Below, one piece after another: positions 10,341 through 22,200 of a stretch of 64,000 bases of DNA. The stretch lies in assembly GCF_002025205.1 (NCBI RefSeq), contig NZ_CP019947.1, positions 4,192,001 through 4,256,000 of the forward strand, read 5' to 3'. This DNA comes from Pseudomonas sp. CC6-YY-74 (lineage in GTDB: Bacteria; Pseudomonadota; Gammaproteobacteria; Pseudomonadales; Pseudomonadaceae). How positions within the stretch are numbered: the stretch's first letter is position 1; the number at the start of each line of letters is the position of its first letter. The notes below the pieces were generated by a model. It saw only the letters and a list, made by a program, of their open reading frames with translations. It ran no database searches and had not been told where the DNA came from. Made by a program: the position numbers and the translations under genes.

Positions 10341-11306
10341 ATGAAAGGCAAATCCCTGGCATGGGTCCTGTCGGCTGCGCTTGCGGGTATCACCCTGAGC
10401 GGCGCGGCACAGGCCGAAGAAAAATTCATCACCATCGGTACCGGCGGTCAGACCGGGGTTTACTACGTCGCCGGCCAATCGATCTGCCGCTTCGTCAACC
10501 GTGGCGAGCACGACATCAAGTGCAACGCCCCGGCCAGCGGTGGTGGCGTGGCCAACGTCAATGGCCTGCGCAGCGGCGAGTTCAACTTCGGCATCATGCA
10601 GTCGGATCACCAGTTCAAGGCACTCAATGGCGTGGCGCCGTTCGAGGCTGAAGGCGCGATGGGCGACATGCGTGCGTTGTTCTCCTTGCAGAGCGAAGTC
10701 TTCACCGTTCTCGCTCGCCGCGATGCCAAGATCAGCAGTTTCGACGACCTCAAGGGCAAGCGCGTCAACGTCGGCAACCCGGGTTCCGGGCAGCGCGACA
10801 CCCTCGATGAAATCATGCAGATCAAGGGTTGGGACAAGTCGGTGTTCGCCCTGTCCGCCGAGTTGAAGCCCGCCGAGCAGGCCTCTGCCCTGGGTGACAA
10901 CAACATCGACGCCATGACCTACTTCGTCGGCCACCCCAATGGCGCGATCCAGGAAGCCACCACCACCACCGATGCAGTGCTGGTGCCGGTGACGGGCGCT
11001 GAGATCGACAAGCTGTTGGCCGAGAAGAGCTACTACACCAAGGCCGAAATTCCGGGTGGCGTGTACAAGGGCAACGATGCGCCGACCCCGTCGATTGGCG
11101 GCAAGGCGGTACTTTCCACCACCACCAGTGCCGACCCGGAAGTGGTCTACCAGCTGGTCAAGTCGGTGTTCGACAACCTTGAGCGCTTCAAGCGCCTGCA
11201 CCCGGCTTTCGCCGATCTCAAGGAAGCCGACATGATCAAGGCCGGCCTGACCGCGCCGCTGCATGACGGCGCCGTGCGTTATTACAAGGAACGTGGCTGG
11301 ATGTAA
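10341..11306 (+). CDS. TAXI-family TRAP transporter solute-binding protein
   Basis: Periplasmic binding protein (321 aa) of the TAXI class of TRAP transporters. It has a Sec signal peptide (about 1-25, cleaved after AQA), then the family start FITIGTGGQTGVYYVAG, the SGGGVANVNGLRSGEFNFGI block and a GKRVNVGNPGSGQRDT block. Homologues bind small carboxylates such as glutamate or oxoglutarate; the ligand here is unknown. A well-placed AAGGAG precedes the ATG. The permease partner follows after 152 bases that contain a short tandem repeat and a hairpin. Confidence 0.92.
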   Translation: MKGKSLAWVLSAALAGITLSGAAQAEEKFITIGTGGQTGVYYVAGQSICRFVNRGEHDIKCNAPASGGGVANVNGLRSGEFNFGIMQSDHQFKALNGVAPFEAEGAMGDMRALFSLQSEVFTVLARRDAKISSFDDLKGKRVNVGNPGSGQRDTLDEIMQIKGWDKSVFALSAELKPAEQASALGDNNIDAMTYFVGHPNGAIQEATTTTDAVLVPVTGAEIDKLLAEKSYYTKAEIPGGVYKGNDAPTPSIGGKAVLSTTTSADPEVVYQLVKSVFDNLERFKRLHPAFADLKEADMIKAGLTAPLHDGAVRYYKERGWM

Positions 11307-11332
11307 GCCCCCGTCCGCCGCCTGGACTTATT

Positions 11333-11360
11333 GGGCTGCGGGCTACGGGCTACGGGCTAC
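11333..11360. repeat. Four tandem 7-bp units (GGGCTRC)
   Basis: GGGCTGC followed by three GGGCTAC units, directly after the TAXI gene. Its origin may be slippage. It lies just upstream of a hairpin with related GGGCT/AGCCC arms, so an extended mRNA structure is possible. Confidence 0.7.
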
Positions 11361-11392
11361 GCGAAATAGCCCGCTACCCTTAAGGTTGAAAC

Positions 11393-11421
11393 AAGCCCGC
11401 GTGCTGTAAGGCTGCGGGCTT
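11393..11421 (+). terminator. Hairpin between TAXI gene and permease
   Basis: AAGCCCGC pairs with GCGGGCTT around a 13-base loop and is followed by TTGCCGTTCT. It could be a partial terminator that lowers permease relative to the abundant binding protein, a common arrangement in binding-protein transporters; that role is inferred. Confidence 0.5.
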
Positions 11422-11458
11422 TGCCGTTCTCCGCTTTCTCGAATGCAGGTTGCAGCCC

Positions 11459-14062
<2,604 letters not shown>

Positions 14063-14105
14063 TAGGGAAGGCGACTCAGTGTTCCTAGGTTCGCGTGCGC
14101 CTCGC

Positions 14106-14133
14106 CCTACTGCGCAACTTGTTGCGCAGTAGG
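14106..14133. repeat. Perfect 13-bp-arm palindrome
   Basis: CCTACTGCGCAAC and GTTGCGCAGTAGG are exact complements separated by TT. It lies 44 bases after the TRAP permease stop. It could terminate transcription or be a mobile short palindrome; the arm sequence recurs in the next hairpin. A single consensus DnaA box (TGTGGATAA, 14135-14143) follows at once. Confidence 0.75.
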
Positions 14134-14194
14134 CTGTGGATAAGCCTGTGGGTACTTCTCTGTAGGCCTTGCTGCCAATGGCCTGCAGGCCAGT

Positions 14195-14232
14195 GAGCAA
14201 CTTGTTGCGCAGCACTGCGCAATAAGTTGCTC
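14195..14232. repeat. 18-bp-arm inverted repeat sharing the CTGCGCAA core
   Basis: Arms 14195-14212 and 14215-14232 pair with one G-T wobble around a CA centre. The core TTGCGCAG/CTGCGCAA is the same as in the palindrome about 80 bases upstream. It stands at the boundary between the metabolic transporter and the type VI island. Confidence 0.75.
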
Positions 14233-14317
14233 AACTTTCAGTGACTTACCGCACGTTATGACTAGTGTTGTCTTTATGGTCATGCCAACTGATTGGTTTG
14301 TATCGATTTTTTAAAAT

Positions 14318-14333
14318 TGGCACGCAAATAGCT
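14318..14333 (+). promoter_or_regulatory. Sigma-54-like promoter of hcp
   Basis: TGGCACG-CAAA-TAGCT matches the sigma-54 consensus fully at -24 and with one mismatch at -12 (TAGCT for TTGCT). It is 57 bases before the hcp ATG in an AT-rich stretch. Sigma-54 control of hcp/vgrG genes is known in several type VI systems. Confidence 0.6.
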
Positions 14334-14389
14334 TTCTACTTGGCTCCCGGATCACTTTTGATCCCTGACCCAAGGCAAGGAAAGCACTC

Positions 14390-14908
14390 ATGCCAACACC
14401 CGCGTATCTGTCCCTCGAAGGCACCAAGCAAGGCTTGATCACCGCCGGCACCTTCACCGAAGATTCGGTTGGTAACATCTTCCAGGAAGGTCATGAAGAC
14501 CAGATTCTGGTTCAGGCCTTCAGCCACCAGGTAATCATCCCGCGCGATCCGCAGTCCGGTCAGCCGACTGGCCAGCGCGTGCACAAGCCGCTGATGATCA
14601 CCAAGGTGTTCGACAAGTCCTCGCCGCTGATCTTCAACTCGCTGACCTCCGGCGAGCGCCTGAACAAGTGCCGCCTGGAGTGGTACCGCACGTCCTCCAC
14701 CGGTACCCAGGAGCACTACTTCACCATCGAGCTGGAAGATGCCGTGATCGTCGACGTGCAGTCGCGCATGCCGAACTGCCAGGATCCGAACATGTCTCAC
14801 TTCACCCACCTGGAAGACGTCTACTTCACCTACCGTAAAATCGTCTGGACCCACGAAGTCTCCGGCACTTCCGGTTCCGACGACTGGCGTACCCCGATCT
14901 CCGCCTGA
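14390..14908 (+). CDS. hcp: Type VI secretion tube protein Hcp
   Basis: 172-residue Hcp, the hexameric ring subunit that forms the secreted inner tube. The start MPTPAYLSLEGTKQGLITAG, the SHQVIIPRDPQSGQPTGQRVHKP block and the YFTIELEDAVIVDV strand are family hallmarks. AAGGAAAG lies before the ATG. A strong hairpin follows the gene, so it is largely a separate, highly expressed unit ahead of vgrG. No structural tss genes lie in this window, so this is an orphan island relying on a sheath apparatus encoded elsewhere. Confidence 0.95.
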   Translation: MPTPAYLSLEGTKQGLITAGTFTEDSVGNIFQEGHEDQILVQAFSHQVIIPRDPQSGQPTGQRVHKPLMITKVFDKSSPLIFNSLTSGERLNKCRLEWYRTSSTGTQEHYFTIELEDAVIVDVQSRMPNCQDPNMSHFTHLEDVYFTYRKIVWTHEVSGTSGSDDWRTPISA

Positions 14909-14934
14909 GCATCGGCTGAGTTCGTGCATCACCG

Positions 14935-14962
14935 CAGCGGCCAGGCATAGTCCTGGCCGCTG
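14935..14962 (+). terminator. Terminator after hcp
   Basis: CAGCGGCCAGG and CCTGGCCGCTG form a perfect 11-bp GC-rich stem with a 6-base loop (CATAGT), followed by TGTTT. It lies 27 bases after the hcp stop. Confidence 0.8.
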
Positions 14963-15083
14963 TGTTTCGCAGCAGAGCTACTCGTAAAAAGACGAATGTG
15001 CACGTTCAGCGGGCCGCGTCTGAGTTAAAACAGCTGCGCGCCAAGCCGCTTCGACTCATGGAACGAAAGAAGAGGAACAACGA

Positions 15084-17123
15084 ATGTTCGCCCCTGCCAA
15101 CCAGACCCACTTCAGCCTGAGCATCGAAGGCGTTAGCCACGATCTGCAGGTACTCGCATTCAGCGGCCGCGAGGCGATCAGCCAGCCTTTCGAATTCGAG
15201 TTGGAACTGGTCAGCGAACGTCCCGACCTCGACCTGGAAAGCCTGCTGCACCAAGCCGCTTTTCTGGCCATGTCACCCGCCGGCAACGGCATCCACGGGC
15301 AGATCTATCGCGTCGCCCAGGGCGAATCCGGCAAGCGCCTGAGTCGCTACCACCTCAGCCTGCGCCCGCAGCTGGCGTACCTGGCGCACCGCAGCAATCA
15401 ACGGATCTTCCAGCACCTGACGGTGGCGAAGATCATCGGCCAAGTGCTCGAAGAGCACGGCATCCAGGCCAACGCCTACCAATTTCAACTCGGCTCGATC
15501 TACCCCGAGCGCGAGTACTGCGTGCAGTACAACGAAAGCGACCTGCACTTCGTCCAGCGCCTGTGCGAGGAAGAAGGTATTCACTACCACTTCCAGCACA
15601 GCACCGACGGACATGTGCTGGTCTTTGGCGACGACCAGACGCCGTTCCCCACGCTCGCGCCCACGGCTTATCAGCAAGACAGCGGCCTGGTCGCCGACGA
15701 CCCGGTAATCAAACGCTTCGGCGTGCGCGTGGAAACCCGCAGCAGCCGGGTGACCCGTCGCGACTACGACTTCGAAAAACCGCGCCTACTGCTGGAGGCC
15801 GAGGCCAAGAGCGCGTTCGTCCCGGACCTCGAGGACTACGACTACCCTGGCCGTTTCGTCGAGCGCGAGCGCGGCAAACACCTCAGCCAACGCGCGCTGG
15901 AACGCCACCGCCACGACTTCGAACTGGCCCAGGGCGCAAGTGACCAGCCCCTGCTGGTCAGCGGCCACTTCCTCGCCGTCACCGCCCACCCGCGGCCCAG
16001 CTGGAACGACCTCTGGCTGCTCACCGAACTGCACCACGAAGGCAAGCAGCCGCAAGTGCTGGAAGAGTCGGTGAGCGAACACCGCGAAGCCGACGGCGGC
16101 TTCCAGCAGGGCTACCGCAACCGCTTCAGCGCCACGCCCTGGACGGTGCCTTACCGCCCGAGCCTGGAGCACCCCAAGCCACGCATCCTCGGCAGCCAGA
16201 GCGCGGTGGTCACCGGCCCCGTCGGCGAAGAAATCCACTGCGACCAATACGGCCGGATCAAGGTGCAGTTCTTCTGGGACCGCCACGGCCAGGCCGACGA
16301 CAAGACCAGTTGCTGGCTGCGAGCAGCCAGCAGCTGGGCTGGCGACCGCTACGGCGCCATCGCCATCCCGCGGGTCGGCATGGAAGTGCTGATCAGCTTC
16401 CTCGAAGGCGACCCCGACCAGCCGCTGGTCACCGGCTGCCTGCACCACGCTGCCCATGAAGTCCCCTACGACCTGCCGGCGAACAAGACCCGCACGGTAT
16501 TCAAGACCCTAAGCAGTCCGGGTGGCGACGGCTACAACGAGCTGCGCATCGAGGACCGCAAGGGCGCCGAGCAGATCTATATCCACGCCGAGCGCGACTG
16601 GGACGAGAACATCGAACACGACCAGAAGATCCGCATCGGCCACCAGCGCCACGACACGGTCGAAGCCAACAGCTACAGCGAATTCAAGGCCGAAGAACAC
16701 CGCACCACCCACCTCGACCGCAAAAGCGAAATCAAAACCAACGACCACCTGACCGTCGGCAACAACCAGCACATCAAGATCGGCACCGGCCAATTTATCC
16801 ACGCCGGCAACGAAATCCACCTCTCCAGCGGCCAGAAAGTCGTCCTCGAAGCCGGCAGCGAACTGACCTTAAAAGCCGCCGGCAGCTTTATCAAACTCGA
16901 CGCCGGCGGCATCACCCTGGTCGGACCCGTGATCAAATTCAACTCCGGCGGCGGCCCAGGCAGCGGCTCGGGGGCGGCGCCCATCTTGCCGGGCAAGGTC
17001 AAACCGGCGGATGCAGACCAGGCGGGCGCCCTGTTGACGCCTGCGCAAATTCAAACCCTCAAGCGCAACGCGCCTTTCTGTGAAGAGTGCGAGAAATGCA
17101 AGGATGGTGGCTGTGCCATCTAA
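15084..17123 (+). CDS. vgrG: Type VI secretion spike protein VgrG (TssI)
   Basis: Trimeric spike protein of 679 aa. The gp27-like part (about 1-380) starts HFSLSIEGVSHDLQVLAFSG and contains the LCEEEGIHYHF motif. The gp5-like OB fold follows (about 390-470, VTGPVGEEIHCDQYGRIKVQFFWD), then the beta-helix needle (about 490-630) with the ERDWDENIEHDQ and LTVGNNQHIKIG repeats. An extra C-terminal tail ends in a Cys-rich CEECEKCKDGGCAI, which may bind metal or the adaptor. The DUF4123 gene overlaps the 3' end. Residues 23-76 reappear in a truncated copy near 25.1 kb. Confidence 0.96.
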   Translation: MFAPANQTHFSLSIEGVSHDLQVLAFSGREAISQPFEFELELVSERPDLDLESLLHQAAFLAMSPAGNGIHGQIYRVAQGESGKRLSRYHLSLRPQLAYLAHRSNQRIFQHLTVAKIIGQVLEEHGIQANAYQFQLGSIYPEREYCVQYNESDLHFVQRLCEEEGIHYHFQHSTDGHVLVFGDDQTPFPTLAPTAYQQDSGLVADDPVIKRFGVRVETRSSRVTRRDYDFEKPRLLLEAEAKSAFVPDLEDYDYPGRFVERERGKHLSQRALERHRHDFELAQGASDQPLLVSGHFLAVTAHPRPSWNDLWLLTELHHEGKQPQVLEESVSEHREADGGFQQGYRNRFSATPWTVPYRPSLEHPKPRILGSQSAVVTGPVGEEIHCDQYGRIKVQFFWDRHGQADDKTSCWLRAASSWAGDRYGAIAIPRVGMEVLISFLEGDPDQPLVTGCLHHAAHEVPYDLPANKTRTVFKTLSSPGGDGYNELRIEDRKGAEQIYIHAERDWDENIEHDQKIRIGHQRHDTVEANSYSEFKAEEHRTTHLDRKSEIKTNDHLTVGNNQHIKIGTGQFIHAGNEIHLSSGQKVVLEAGSELTLKAAGSFIKLDAGGITLVGPVIKFNSGGGPGSGSGAAPILPGKVKPADADQAGALLTPAQIQTLKRNAPFCEECEKCKDGGCAI

Positions 17124-17856
17124 GCGCCTGAGTACCCGCGACTGGCTGAATAGCCAGCCTCGCCCCGGCGATAGCCATCTCTACGTGGTGATGAGTAGCG
17201 CCAGCGACGCCAATCCGCTGCACGCCTATTACCAGCAGGAGTTCGCCATTGCGCCGCTGCCCATCTGGGACGGCACGCCCTATGCGGACTGGCAGGCGGT
17301 CATGCCGTTTCTCGGCGAGTTGCCGCCTGACAGCCCTTTTCTTGACTGGATCGAGCAGGTGGACGAAGAGGACTGGGGCTGGCTGGCCAGCTCGCCGTAC
17401 CCGGCGGAAACCGTGCTCGACCACCTCAAGGGCCTGACCCAGGTGCGCATGCCGGATGCCAGCGAGGTGTTCTTCCGCTTCTGGGATGGCCGTCATTTGC
17501 TGCCGATCCTCAACCACCTAGGCGCCAAGGCCGGCGAGCTGCTGCCGATATTCGACCGCTACCTGATCAACGGCCAGAGGCTTGAAGTTGCCCTACCAGC
17601 GCTCACCCCGGCCAAGCCCTATCCCTGGTGGCAAGTGCCGGCGACCTTGCTCGACGAACTGAACGAGGAAGACCCCACTCCGCGGGTCGACAACCTGATG
17701 CAGTGGCTGCGTGAGGATCACGCCGAGCTGTATTTCACCTTTCCCGAGCCCAACCTGCGGCTGAAGACCGCGCACTTCGTTCGGCACGGCCAGCACACGG
17801 AAGACACTTTAGCTGGGCGCTTCAAGGCCCATTTGGAACAGGAACTGATTCGATGA
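17104..17856 (+). CDS. DUF4123-domain T6SS effector adaptor/chaperone
   Basis: Cytoplasmic adaptor (about 250 aa) of the DUF4123 (Tap/TEC) family, which loads a cognate effector onto VgrG. The family look is clear: HLYVVMSSASDANPL near the start, LPIWDGTPYADW, EDWGWLASSPYP, and VFFRFWDGRHLLPIL around residue 125. Start choice is uncertain: ATG 17104 overlaps vgrG by 20 bases, and a GTG at 17113 has AAGGA at better spacing. It is followed by a 4-base overlap with the RHS effector gene, so vgrG, adaptor and effector form one operon. The context strongly suggests it delivers that effector. Confidence 0.88.
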   Translation: MVAVPSKRLSTRDWLNSQPRPGDSHLYVVMSSASDANPLHAYYQQEFAIAPLPIWDGTPYADWQAVMPFLGELPPDSPFLDWIEQVDEEDWGWLASSPYPAETVLDHLKGLTQVRMPDASEVFFRFWDGRHLLPILNHLGAKAGELLPIFDRYLINGQRLEVALPALTPAKPYPWWQVPATLLDELNEEDPTPRVDNLMQWLREDHAELYFTFPEPNLRLKTAHFVRHGQHTEDTLAGRFKAHLEQELIR

Positions 17857-19205
17857 TCAGCAACGTCCTTTATGGCTCGTTCATGCTCAACGGCCTGACG
17901 GCGCAGGAGCCCGACGCGACCAAGATCATTGGCGACTTCAAGCGCAATAGCATGGAGCGCTACAAAGACCTGGCCGACAGCCTGCTGACCGGCTGGGCGC
18001 TCGACGCCCAGCAGAAGTTCACCATCGGCGACGAGATCATGCCGATCAAGGTCGACAAAGATAAGACGGGGGCGATAAACGGCTATGCGTCCTGCCCGGC
18101 CAACGGGCAACTCAAGCTGCTGCATGCGTTCGATTCCGCCAACTTCGTGCCCATCGGCAATACGCCCTATGAGGCGGTGCAACAGCTCTCGATCTTCAGC
18201 GGTCAGAGCCCGCAGAAATTTAGCGGTATTCTCGATGCTAACGGTATGGGCAGCATCGTTGGCTGCATCCCGAACAGCCAATACCGCATCCGCTTCTATC
18301 CCAACGTCAGCCAGCGCGAGGTCGACACCCTCTACGCCTCCTACGACGGCGTCATCGCCAAGTTGCACGATTGGTTGCAGGCTGAATGGAGCGGCAACAT
18401 CGCCGCGCAGTGGAAGCTGCTTGCACCTGTTGGCGACCCCAAACGCCTGGCGCAGATCAGCAAGGCTTTTCTGGACGGCATGGGCAACGCCCTGATGGCG
18501 CTCTGGGACGACGTCAAGAAGCTATTCGAAATCCTCACCAACCTGGACAAGTACTGCGACAAGCTGCTGACGTTTATCTCCGAGACCGACTTCCAGAAGC
18601 TCAAGGCCCAGGCCAAGGACTTGATGCACACCCTGCTGCTGATCGTCAGCGACGAGCCGCTGATGTTTCTCTACGCCTCTGCGGTGGTTTGCTGGGTGCA
18701 GTTGTTACCGCCCACCACCGTGGCGGAACTTACCGGGCAAGCCCTTACCGGTCTGCTGCTGGACATACTATTGGGCATCGTTTTGACTGGCGGCGCCGGG
18801 TTGGCCGTGCGCTATTCCACCAAAGCGATCAAGGGGCTCAGCAGCGGTCCCGCCGGGCAGCTGAGAAATGCCGTGCAGACCCTGATCGACGTGAGTAAGA
18901 GCCATGCGCTCAAACCCCATGCCGAAGCGGTCAAGCCACTGGCCGTGCGAGGCGAGGTGCTGGTCAATAGCTCGCAAAAGACCACGCTGCAGGTCAAGAG
19001 CCCGGCTCAGGGTATCGACCTGACCGAGCCGGACACCCTGAGCGTCAAACGCGGCAAGACGCAAAACACTCGGGTGACGAAAGCGGAAACGGTGGACGAT
19101 GCTTCGACACCGGCGAAAAACCCAACGATAAAGCGGCGGACAGCGCCGACAAGACCTGCACCGACAAATGTCCTGTGTCGATGGTTACCGGCGAGGAGCT
19201 GCTGA
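17853..19205 (+). CDS. RHS-type T6SS effector, N-terminal part (frame-disrupted)
   Basis: The first 423 or so codons are the N-terminal region of a large RHS effector; the last 27 codons are out of frame. No PAAR motif is visible, unlike many RHS effectors. Hydrophobic stretches at about residues 265-290 and 300-322 could be the membrane-inserting part. A Lys/Asp-rich linker follows. At 19113-19121 (GCG AAA AAC) the frame breaks: read on in the -1 frame, the sequence continues directly into the DUF6531/YD-repeat half (PNDKAADSADK then CTDKCPVSMVTGEELL). The ATG overlaps the adaptor stop. Confidence 0.75.
   Translation: MISNVLYGSFMLNGLTAQEPDATKIIGDFKRNSMERYKDLADSLLTGWALDAQQKFTIGDEIMPIKVDKDKTGAINGYASCPANGQLKLLHAFDSANFVPIGNTPYEAVQQLSIFSGQSPQKFSGILDANGMGSIVGCIPNSQYRIRFYPNVSQREVDTLYASYDGVIAKLHDWLQAEWSGNIAAQWKLLAPVGDPKRLAQISKAFLDGMGNALMALWDDVKKLFEILTNLDKYCDKLLTFISETDFQKLKAQAKDLMHTLLLIVSDEPLMFLYASAVVCWVQLLPPTTVAELTGQALTGLLLDILLGIVLTGGAGLAVRYSTKAIKGLSSGPAGQLRNAVQTLIDVSKSHALKPHAEAVKPLAVRGEVLVNSSQKTTLQVKSPAQGIDLTEPDTLSVKRGKTQNTRVTKAETVDDASTPAKNPTIKRRTAPTRPAPTNVLCRWLPARSC
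19113..19121 (+). other. Frameshift point in the RHS effector gene
   Basis: GCGAAAAAC contains a run of five A. A sixth A, or a -1 slip of the ribosome on AAA AAC, would fuse the upstream and downstream frames without loss of sense. Deletion in a homopolymer, sequence error and programmed frameshifting all remain possible. Confidence 0.7.
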
Positions 19206-22200
19206 CTCTTACCGACGGCGAACTGGACGGCCTGCTGAGCTTTCCCTGGAGCCGTCTGTATCGCACCAGTGCCGCCGAGATCGACCGCGGCCTGGGCTAT
19301 GGCTGGAGCCACAGCCTGGCGCACCGCCTGGACAGCGACGGCGAGGAGCTGGTCTGGACCGACCATGAGAACCGCCGCACCCGCTTCCCAGTGCCCAGCC
19401 AGCAGCGCCCGGCGATCACCAACCGCTTGTCGCGCGCCGCCATCTACCTGGGTGACGACCCCGCCGAACTGATCCTCGCCCAGGCCGGCAAGACGCCGCG
19501 CTTCTACCATTTCCGCCGCGACGCCCAGGGCGGCTATTTGATCGCCATCAGCGATGCCTACGGCAACCGCATCAACCTCAGTCGCGACCTGATGGGCCGC
19601 ATCCAGCGCCTGAGCAACGGCGCCGGCCGCGCCCTCAAGCTGCGCTACGAGGGCAAGCATATCGCCGCGGTGGATTATCAGGTCCAGCGCGCCGCGGACA
19701 CCGAGGAAGACAGCTGGCAGACCGAGCAAACTCTGGCGCGTTATCGCTACAACGCGGCCGGTCAGTTGCTTGAAGCCAGCAATGCCCTCGGCGAGACCGA
19801 GCGCTACCGCTACGACGAAGCCAACGTCATCCTCGAACGGCAACTGGCCGGCGGCGCGGCCTTCTACTGGGAATGGCAAGGCGCCGGCAAGCAGGCGCGC
19901 TGCGTACGCCACTGGGCTAATTTCCGGCAAATGGAGGCACGCTACAGCTGGGACGACAAGGGTGGCGTCACGGTACTCAACGCCGACGGCAGCGAACAAG
20001 TCTACGTTCACGACGACAACGCTCGCCTGGTCAAACAGGTCGACCCGGACGGCGCGCAAACCCTCAAATCCTACGACGACAAAGGCCAACTTATCGCCGA
20101 GCAGGATCCGCTCGGCGCCATCACCGAATACCGCTACGACGAGGTCGGTCGTCTCACCGCCGTGATCCCGTCGGAAGACCAGCCTGTTGCCTATGAGTAC
20201 CGCGACGGTTTCGTCAGCGCGGTACAGCGCGGCGAGGCGACCTGGAAATACCGGCGCAACGCCCAGGGCGACATCACTGCGCAAATCGATCCGCATGGCC
20301 ACACCAGCCGCTACAGCTACGACGCCCAGGGCCGTCTGCTCGCCATCAGCCACCCAGACGGCAGCACTCACAAACTCACCTGGAACCCGCTGGGCCAGTT
20401 GATAGAGGAACAGTTACCCACTGGCGGCGAGCGGCGCTACCGCTACGACGCCCAGGGCCGGCAGATCACCCGCCAGGACGAAAGCGGCGCCATCACCCAG
20501 TACCAGTGGGATGCCGTCGGCCGGCTGGCGCAAGTCACCCTGCCCGGCGGTGGCACGCGCGGCTTCAGCTACAACGCCTACGGCAAGGTCACCGGCGAGC
20601 GCGACGAGCTCGGCCGCGTCACCCGCTACGAATACGCCGACGGCTTGCACCTGGTCAGCCGGCGCATTAACCCCGACGGCAGCCAGCTACGCTACCGCTA
20701 TGACAACGCCCGCCTGCTGCTCACCGAGATCGAAAACGAGCGCAGTGAACACTACACACTGGCCTACCACCCCAACGGCCTGATCCAGCGCGAAACCGCC
20801 TTCGACGGGCGCAGCACCGCCTATGCCTACGACCTCAACGGTCACCTGGTCGAGAAGACCGAGTTCGGCGACAACGGCAGCCAGCTGGTCACCGCCTACC
20901 AGCGCGACGCCGCCGGGCGCCTGCTGGTCAAGACCCTGGCGGACGGCGAGCAAGTGCATTACGCCTATGATGCCCTTGGTCGTCTGGTTGGCGTCGACGA
21001 CGGCCAGTGGCCGCTGGCCTACTGCTACGACCTGCAGGATCGCCTGATCGAGGAACACCAGGGCTGGGCCACCCTGCGCTACGAGTACGACGCCCTCGGC
21101 CAGCTCAGCCACTGTCGTCTGCCCGATGGCAGCCGCCTGGACTACCGCCACCAGGCCGGCGGTACCCTCGCCGCCATCGATCTCAACGGCCAGCCGCTGA
21201 CCGCCCACCAGTTCACCCCAGGCGGGCGCGAACAGTACCGTCAGCAAGGCGCGCTGCTCAGCGAATACCAGTACGACGAACAAGGTCGGTTGCATGCCCA
21301 CAGCCTGCGTCAGGAACAGCAACGCGTGCTGCAGCGGCATTACCGCTACGACGCTAACGGCAACCTGGCCGGCATCGACGACTCGCGCAAAGGCAGCAAG
21401 AGCTTCCACTACGACCCACTGGATCGGCTGATCGCAGTACGCGGCGATACTCCGGAAAGCTTCGCCCACGACCCGGCCGGCACCCTGCTGGGGCAAAGCA
21501 GCGCCGTCGCCGACGACCGCGTCAACGTCAAGGGCAATCGTTTGCTGATGCAGGGCGACCGCCATTTCGACTACGACGCCTTCGGCAACCTGATGCGCGA
21601 ACGCCGCGGCGCCGGCCAGCGGCTGATCACCGACTACCGCTATGACTGCCAGCACCGCCTGATCGGCGTCAGCCTGCCCGACGGCAGCCAGGTGAGCTAC
21701 CGCTACGACGCCTTCGGCCGGCGCATCGCCAAGGTGGTCGACGGCAAAACCAGCGAATTCCTCTGGCAAGGCGACCGCCTGATCGCAGAGAGCGGCCCGG
21801 AGCACTACCGCAGCTACCTCTACGAACCCGGCAGCTTCCGCCCCCTGGCCATGCTTCAGGGCAAAGGCTCCACGGCCGAGCCGTTCTACTACCAGCTCGA
21901 CCACCTCGGCACCCCGCAGGAGCTCACCAGCGCCGCCGGCGAAATCCTCTGGTCGGTGAAATACCGCGCCTACGGCAACGTCGCCAAACTGGAAATCGCC
22001 GAAATCGACAACCCCCTGCGCTTCCAGGGTCAGTACTACGACGCCGAAACCGGCCTGCACTACAATCGCCACCGCTATTACAATCCCAACACCGGCAGCT
22101 ACCTCACCCCCGACCCGATCAAGCTGGCGGGCGGGTTGAATAACTACCAGTATGTGAACAACCCGACGGGGTGGGTGGATCCGTTGGGGTTGGCTGGGGT

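Noticed and set aside
9948..10344. Overlapping short open frames upstream of the TAXI gene
   Set aside because: Three frames open at once, no ribosome binding site, no protein-like composition.
14135..14143. Perfect DnaA box TGTGGATAA as a sign of an origin
   Set aside because: Only one box, no AT-rich unwinding element, no dnaA/dnaN/gyrB nearby; TGTGGATAAGCCTGTGG-like sequence is common in Pseudomonas.
17853..19205. N-terminal RHS piece as an independent complete protein
   Set aside because: Its last 27 codons lose the composition of the rest, and the next frame continues the expected RHS sequence; it is better read as half of one gene.
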